DNA from: an uncultured Christensenellaceae bacterium
GTDB lineage: Bacteria; Bacillota; Clostridia; Christensenellales; Aristaeellaceae
NCBI GenBank assembly: GCA_905236495.1
Contig: CAJOPV010000140.1
Location: forward strand, 1-10,941
Length of the DNA stretch: 10,941 nucleotides
Direction of reading: 5' to 3'
Shown: piece after piece, positions 5,893 through 10,941 of the stretch
How positions within the stretch are numbered: position 1 is the stretch's first letter
Layout: each line of letters opens with the position of its first letter
Made by a program: the position numbers and the translations under genes
Notes under the pieces: model-generated
What the model was told of the DNA's origin: nothing
The model's database searches: none
What the model saw: only the letters and a program-made list of their open reading frames with translations

Positions 5893-7191
5893 TTAAGCAA
5901 TGCAGTTTTTGATCTGATCGATGGTGTCCAGGGCCCGCTGGGCGATTTTTTCATACTTGGCCTGCTTGCCGCCCCGCACCCGCTCGGGCCAGCCCTCCAT
6001 GATGCCGAAGGTGACGTTCATGGGCTGAAAATTTCGGTTTTCCGCCGCCACGTAGTGGGCCAGGGCCCCCAGGGCAGTGGCGCGGGGAAAATCGGGCAGG
6101 GGTTTGCCCAGCTGATGCATGGCGGCGCAGATGCCCGCCACCAGCCCGCTGCCGGCGGATTCCACGTAGCCCTCCACCCCCGTCATTTGCCCGGCGAAGA
6201 AAAGGCCGGGATGGGTGAGCATCTGGTAGTGGCTGTCCAAAAGCCCCGGACTGTTCAGGAAGGTATTGCGGTGCATGACGCCGTACCGGGCAAACTCGGC
6301 GTTTTCCAGGCCCGGGATCATGCCGAACACCCGCTTCTGCTCCGGGAATTTCAGCCGCGTCTGGAACCCCACGATGTTATACAGCGTGCCCGCGGCATCG
6401 TCCTGGCGCAATTGCACCACGGCGTAAGGCTCCTTCCCCGTGCGGGGGTCCGGCAGGCCCACGGGCTTCAGCGGCCCGAAGGCCAGCACCATGGGGCCCC
6501 GCTTCGCCATGGATTCCACCGGCATGCAGCCCTCGAATACCCGGGCTTCCTCAAAGCCGTGGATGGGAGCCGTTTCCGCCGTCAGCAGGGCCTGAACGAA
6601 AGCGTCGTATTCCTCCTTCGTCATGGGGCAGTTCAGGTAATCGTCTCCCCGCCCATAGCGGGAGGCCCGATAAACCTTTTCCATGTCCAGGGATTCGGCG
6701 GTGACGATGGGGGCGGCGGCGTCATAAAAATTCAGCGTCCTGACCTCGGGCATATTGGCGATAGCCTTCGCCATGGCGTCGGAGGTCAGGGGCCCGGTGG
6801 CGATGACGGCGGGGGAGGGGGGGATGTCCGTGACTTCCCCGCTTTCTACCGTCACCAGCGGGTGATTGTGAAGCGTTTCGGTGATATACCCCGAAAACGC
6901 CTGCCGATCCACCGCCAGCGCGCCTCCGGCGGGCACCCGGGCCCGATCCGCCGCCGAAAGGATCAGGGAATCCAGGCGGCGCATTTCCTCCTTCAGTAAG
7001 CCCACGGCGTTTTGCAGCCGATCGGAGCGCAGGGAATTGGAGCAGACCAATTCAGCGAACAGGGGGGAATGATGGGCCGGGCTCATGGCCTGAGGCTTTT
7101 GCTCGATGAGCGCCACAGGCACGCCGCGATTTGCGATCTGCCACGCCGCCTCGCACCCCGCCAGGCCGGCGCCGATCACCGTGACGCTCAT
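5893..7191 (-). CDS. trmFO: tRNA (uracil-54-C5)-methyltransferase, folate/FAD-dependent
   Basis: TrmFO (formerly Gid) makes ribothymidine at position 54 of the tRNA T-loop, using methylene-tetrahydrofolate as carbon donor and FADH2 as reductant, in the cytoplasm. The 432-residue protein opens with the FAD-binding VIGAGLAGCEAAWQIA (5-20), followed by AELVCSNSLRSD at 46-57, with Cys50 at the position of the first conserved active-site cysteine, NFYDAAAPIV at 154-163, and FEGCMPVESMAKRGP at 219-233 with the second cysteine, Cys222. FFAGQMTGVEGYVESAGSGL at 331-350 is the second FAD contact. Length is typical. The ATG at 7191 overlaps the topA stop as ATGA and has GGAGG at 7199-7203, so the ATG at 7230, deep inside topA, is rejected. 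In Bacillus the recombinase gene xerC/codV lies between this gene and hslV; here the gap is 14 nt. Confidence 0.96.
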   Translation of the reverse strand: MSVTVIGAGLAGCEAAWQIANRGVPVALIEQKPQAMSPAHHSPLFAELVCSNSLRSDRLQNAVGLLKEEMRRLDSLILSAADRARVPAGGALAVDRQAFSGYITETLHNHPLVTVESGEVTDIPPSPAVIATGPLTSDAMAKAIANMPEVRTLNFYDAAAPIVTAESLDMEKVYRASRYGRGDDYLNCPMTKEEYDAFVQALLTAETAPIHGFEEARVFEGCMPVESMAKRGPMVLAFGPLKPVGLPDPRTGKEPYAVVQLRQDDAAGTLYNIVGFQTRLKFPEQKRVFGMIPGLENAEFARYGVMHRNTFLNSPGLLDSHYQMLTHPGLFFAGQMTGVEGYVESAGSGLVAGICAAMHQLGKPLPDFPRATALGALAHYVAAENRNFQPMNVTFGIMEGWPERVRGGKQAKYEKIAQRALDTIDQIKNCIA

Positions 7192-9302
7192 ACCTCTTCC
7201 TCCGCTTTGACTTCCACCCGATGGCGGCATTTTTCATTGCTGCACAGGTGCCAGGTTTCGCCCTTGCGGGAGCGCTTCAGCGTCATATAGCTTCCGCACT
7301 TTTCACATTTTTCCCGGACGGGCATTTCCCAGGAAACGAAATCGCACGCGGGATAGTTTTCGCAGCCGTAAAACTTCCTGTTTTTCCGGCTGGTTTTTTC
7401 CAGCAGCCGCCCGCCGCACTGGGGGCAGGGGGCCTCGATATAATTCAGGATGGGCTTGGTGTTCCGGCAGTCGGGGAAATTGGGGCAGGCCAGGAACTTG
7501 CCGAAACGGCCTACACGATACACCATCTGGGCCCCGCATTTATCGCATACCACGTCGCTGGGCTCATCCTTGATTTCCACCTTTTCGATCTCTTCCTCCG
7601 CATGGGTGAGCATTTTTTCAAAGGGAGGATAGAAGGTGCGCAGCACCTGGTGCCAGTTTTCCTTTCCTTCCTCCACCTCGTCCAATTGATCCTCCAGATC
7701 GGCGGTGAATTCAGTATCCATGATGGGGCCGAAATACTCGGTCATCATGGCGGTGATCATTTTGCCCAGCTCCGTGGGGAAGAGGCGCTTGTTTTCCCGC
7801 ATCACATAGCCCCGGGCGATGATGGTGGTGATGGTGGGGGCGTAGGTGGAGGGCCTGCCGATGCCCTTTTCCTCCAGGGTCTTGACTAAGCTGGCCTCGG
7901 TATAGCGGGCGGGGGGCTGAGTGAAATGCTGCTGAGCATCCACCGATTCGATGGTGACAGGGGCCCCTTCGGTAAACTGGGGCAGGGTGGTTTCCGCCGC
8001 CTCCTGCACCTCGTCCGTGCTTTCCTCATACACGCTGGTAAAGCCGGCGAAGCGCTTATGCTCGCCATAGAAGCGCAGCCCCACCCCGTCGCCGCACACG
8101 TCCATGGTCATGGTATCGTACAGGGCGGGCTTCATTTGGCTGGCAACAAAGCGGGAATAGATGAGACGGTAAAGCTGGAACTGCTCCTTGGTCAGGGATC
8201 CCTTGATGGATTCCGGGGTGCGGTTCACGTCCGTGGGGCGGATGGCCTCGTGGGCGTCCTGGGCGTTGCGGCGGCCCTTGAATTCGTTGGGGGTCTCGGG
8301 CAGGCAATCGTCCCCGAATCGCTGGGGGATATAAGCCCGGACGGCGGCTAAGGCCTCGTCCGAAATGCGGACGGAGTCGGTGCGGATGTAGGTAACGATA
8401 CCCTGGGTGCCTTCCCCTTCCAGATCCACCCCTTCGTAAAGCTGCTGCACCACCTGCATGGTTTTCTGGGTGGTGAAATTCAGCTTGCGGCCCGCCTCCT
8501 GCTGGAGGGAGGAGGTGGTGAAGGGCGGAGCGGGCAGCTTGCGCTTTTCGCCGTACTTGATGCCGTACACGGCGAAATGAGCGTTTTCCACCCGCTGCCG
8601 GGCGGCGAGGGCTTCCTGTTCGGTGCGGAGCTCCGCCTTCTGGTTATCCAAGGTCTGCAGGCGGAGGGAAAAAGTGGTTTTCCTTCCCCGGGCGCTTGGC
8701 AGCAGGGCGCTGGCGGTGATATCCCAGAATTCTTCAGGAATGAAATCCTCGATATCCTGCTCCCGGTCCACTACCAGCCTTGTTGCGACGGATTGCACCC
8801 GCCCGGCGCTCAGGCCCTTTTTCACCTTGGCCCAGAGCAGCGGGCTGATCTTGTAGCCCACCAGCCGATCCAGGGCACGGCGGGCCTGCTGGGCATCCAC
8901 CCGGTTCAGGTCGATGGCCCGGGGGCTATGCAGGGCGTTCTGCACCGCCTTCTGGGTGATCTCGTGAAATTCGATGCGGCAGGGGGCGGTCACGTCCATG
9001 CCCAGGGTCTGGGCCAGGTGCCAGGAAATGGCCTCTCCCTCCCGGTCAGGGTCCGTTGCCAGGTAGATTTTGGAAGCGGCCTTGGCCTCCTTGCGGATCT
9101 TGGTGAGGATCTTGCCCCGCCCGTGGATGGTGATGTATTTCATAGCGAAATCGTTGCCTACATCCACCCCCAGCTGGGATTTGGGCAGATCCCGCACGTG
9201 GCCCTGGGAGGCCTCCACCTTGTAGCCCCGGCCCAGAAATTTGGCGATGGTGCGGGCCTTGGCGGGAGATTCCACGATGATCAGTTTGGTTGCGCTTGCC
9301 AC
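7188..9302 (-). CDS. topA: DNA topoisomerase I (type IA)
   Basis: Topoisomerase I relaxes negative supercoils by cutting one strand through a 5'-phosphotyrosine link. The 704-residue protein has an N-terminal Toprim domain (about 6-115) with catalytic Glu11 in IVESPAKA and the metal-binding ATDPDREGE at 82-90, then the strand-passage domains with DAQQARRALDRLVGYKISP about 136-154, the active-site Tyr305 in TYIRTDS (304-310), and EEKGIGRPSTYAPT at 477-490. The C-terminus carries three four-cysteine zinc ribbons, starting at Cys586-Cys589, Cys626-Cys629 and Cys666-Cys669. The GTG at 9302 is chosen because a perfect AGGAGG at 9312-9317 lies 9 nt upstream. An in-frame ATG at 9335 would add 11 basic residues, overlap dprA and lacks its own ribosome site. 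The order dprA-topA-trmFO is typical of Firmicutes. Confidence 0.97.
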   Translation of the reverse strand: MASATKLIIVESPAKARTIAKFLGRGYKVEASQGHVRDLPKSQLGVDVGNDFAMKYITIHGRGKILTKIRKEAKAASKIYLATDPDREGEAISWHLAQTLGMDVTAPCRIEFHEITQKAVQNALHSPRAIDLNRVDAQQARRALDRLVGYKISPLLWAKVKKGLSAGRVQSVATRLVVDREQDIEDFIPEEFWDITASALLPSARGRKTTFSLRLQTLDNQKAELRTEQEALAARQRVENAHFAVYGIKYGEKRKLPAPPFTTSSLQQEAGRKLNFTTQKTMQVVQQLYEGVDLEGEGTQGIVTYIRTDSVRISDEALAAVRAYIPQRFGDDCLPETPNEFKGRRNAQDAHEAIRPTDVNRTPESIKGSLTKEQFQLYRLIYSRFVASQMKPALYDTMTMDVCGDGVGLRFYGEHKRFAGFTSVYEESTDEVQEAAETTLPQFTEGAPVTIESVDAQQHFTQPPARYTEASLVKTLEEKGIGRPSTYAPTITTIIARGYVMRENKRLFPTELGKMITAMMTEYFGPIMDTEFTADLEDQLDEVEEGKENWHQVLRTFYPPFEKMLTHAEEEIEKVEIKDEPSDVVCDKCGAQMVYRVGRFGKFLACPNFPDCRNTKPILNYIEAPCPQCGGRLLEKTSRKNRKFYGCENYPACDFVSWEMPVREKCEKCGSYMTLKRSRKGETWHLCSNEKCRHRVEVKAEEEV

Positions 9303-9311
9303 TTTTTTGTT

Positions 9312-9317
9312 CCTCCT
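9312..9317 (-). promoter_or_regulatory. Consensus ribosome binding site that fixes the topA GTG start
   Basis: A perfect AGGAGG in the 17-nt gap between dprA and topA lies 9 nt before the GTG at 9302. It supports a 704-residue TopA over a version 11 residues longer that would begin at the ATG at 9335. Confidence 0.8.
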
Positions 9318-9319
9318 AT

Positions 9320-10405
9320 TTAACCGATTCGGCATCGTGCGTAGGCTCTTCCTGCTCTGCGCTCGATTTTGCCGCTGATTTCCAGTATGGTGAGCTGGGC
9401 GCTGAGCTGAGGGGCGGGGATGCCCGTTTCCTCGATCAGCTCCTCCAGCGTCTTTTCCTCCAGGCGCAGGGCGCGGAGGATGGGATCATCCTCTTTTTCC
9501 TCAGGCAGGAAGGTGCTTTGGGCCGTTTTGATTTTTCCCCAGCCCATGAAGGATAGGATATCCTGCCCGCAGGTACAGATCACCGCCCCGTCCCGGAGCA
9601 ATTGCAGGGGCAGTTCGCTGCCCGGGGCATCCACGTTCCCCGGCAGGGCGAAAACCTCTCTTCCCTGGTCGATGGCGTGGTTCACGGTGGAATGAGTGCC
9701 GCTTTTGAGCCTGGCTTCGATGAGCAGCACCCCGGCGCTGAGGCCCGATATGATGCGGTTGCGCACCGGGAAATGGTAAGGATGCGGCTCTGCGTCCGGG
9801 GCCAATTCCGATATGATGGCCCCGCCCTGATCCAGGATACGCTGGGCCAGGTCTTTATTTTCCGGGGGATAGAGGCAGCCTAAGCCGCTGCCCAGCACCG
9901 CCACCGTGGGGCTGCCCCCCTCCAGGGCCCCCAGGTGGGCCGAGGCGTCGATGCCCCGGGCCAGGCCGCTGACCACCGTGACGCCCGCCTGGGATAGCTC
10001 CCTGCCCAGGCGGCGGGCCTGCGCGGTCCCGTACCGGGTGGCGCTGCGGGCGCCTACGACGGCCATGGCAGGGCCTTCCCCGGGAAGGGTGCCCTGAACG
10101 AACAATACGTCCGGCGGGTCAGGAATGCGGGAGAGGGCCACGGGGTAATCCTCTTCCCCCAGGAAGAGGGCCCGGGCGTTCAGGGCTTCCAGCTGGGCTA
10201 AAATATTGCCGCATTGCCGGGCCCGGCTGTCCGCCATCCGGGCGTAGGCCGCTTCCCCCAGGAGGGAATAAAAATCCGGGGAAAACACGTCCCATACCTG
10301 CTGCGGCCCGCCCAGATGCTTCCGCCATTCCCTGAGGCGGTTCCAAGCCCCCATGGGCGCGCACTGCAGCCAGATGCGGGCCACCTGTTCATTGGAATAA
10401 TCCAT
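9320..10405 (-). CDS. dprA: DNA processing protein DprA
   Basis: DprA binds incoming single-stranded DNA in the cytoplasm during natural transformation and loads RecA on it. The 361-residue protein has an N-terminal helical region (about 1-75, ending in LFLGEEDYP at 80-88), the extended Rossmann fold (about 80-290) with VVGARSATRYG at 116-126, VVSGLARGIDASAH at 144-157, VAVLGSGL at 168-175, HFPVRNRIISGLS at 211-223, IEARLKSGTHSTVNHAIDQG at 229-248 and VFALPGN at 251-257, and a C-terminal winged helix (about 305-360). The stretch after the PGN motif reads SELPLQLLRDGA (263-274), where most DprA proteins have a glycine-containing loop of the type S-x-G-x-x-x-L-I-x-x-GA; the rest is intact. The ATG lies 1 nt after the stop of the upstream comM-like gene, with GGGGGA at 10412-10417 inside that gene, so the two are coupled. 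Many DprA-bearing clostridia are not known to be transformable, so a role in general recombination is possible. Confidence 0.95.
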   Translation of the reverse strand: MDYSNEQVARIWLQCAPMGAWNRLREWRKHLGGPQQVWDVFSPDFYSLLGEAAYARMADSRARQCGNILAQLEALNARALFLGEEDYPVALSRIPDPPDVLFVQGTLPGEGPAMAVVGARSATRYGTAQARRLGRELSQAGVTVVSGLARGIDASAHLGALEGGSPTVAVLGSGLGCLYPPENKDLAQRILDQGGAIISELAPDAEPHPYHFPVRNRIISGLSAGVLLIEARLKSGTHSTVNHAIDQGREVFALPGNVDAPGSELPLQLLRDGAVICTCGQDILSFMGWGKIKTAQSTFLPEEKEDDPILRALRLEEKTLEELIEETGIPAPQLSAQLTILEISGKIERRAGRAYARCRIG

Positions 10406-10406
10406 T

Positions 10407-10941
<535 letters not shown>

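Noticed and set aside
5872..6999. Plus-strand open frame of 375 codons opposite trmFO
   Set aside because: It is a shadow frame in high-G+C DNA: it resembles no family and is rich in His, Gly and Gln from antisense codons, while the opposite strand has a fully conserved trmFO.
7192..7230. Upstream ATG at 7230 as the trmFO start
   Set aside because: It would overlap topA by more than 40 nt; the ATG at 7191 has GGAGG 7 nt upstream and starts directly at the FAD-binding motif.
8577..9323. Plus-strand open frame of 248 codons opposite topA
   Set aside because: Same antisense composition effect; the minus strand carries all topoisomerase motifs.

Overview
The window is a gene-dense stretch of chromosome, all of it read from the minus strand, so transcription runs from high to low coordinates. 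By eye the G+C content is around 60 %. Strong AGGAGG-type ribosome binding sites, GTG starts, the dprA-topA-trmFO-hslV-hslU order and the cmk-plsC pair point to a high-G+C member of the Firmicutes, most likely class Clostridia. The genus cannot be read from the sequence.

Region 1 (10941 to 3938) is one tight run of six genes: a YifB/ComM-type AAA+ protein (N-terminus outside the window), dprA, topA, trmFO, hslV and hslU. Gaps are 17 nt or less, or 4-nt ATGA overlaps, so this is probably one operon. It joins DNA uptake and processing (comM, dprA), supercoiling control (topA), tRNA methylation (trmFO) and an ATP-dependent protease (hslVU). The order matches the Bacillus topA-trmFO-xerC-hslV-hslU-codY block, but xerC and codY are missing.

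Region 2 (3862 to 2071) holds cmk, plsC and a GNAT acetyltransferase, each overlapping the next by 4 nt. This block makes CDP/dCDP, acylates lysophosphatidate for membrane lipid synthesis, and acetylates an unknown substrate. It ends at a hairpin plus T-run intrinsic terminator (1966-1997), preceded by a second, longer hairpin.

Region 3 (1954 to the left edge) starts with the clearest promoter in the window. It drives a 458-residue LeuA/homocitrate-synthase-family enzyme lacking the LeuA regulatory domain; a Re-type citrate synthase is the leading candidate. A GntR-family (FCD) regulator follows on the same strand and is cut by the window edge. A TTGT-N4-ACAA palindrome on the transcription start is a candidate operator for it.

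Most of the window is ordinary core genome. I see no CRISPR array, insertion sequence, tRNA, rRNA, phage gene or defence system. The points worth a second look are the enzyme-regulator pair with its promoter, a short motif shared by two spacers, and the shortened hslVU neighbourhood. No intergenic stretch exceeds 300 bases.
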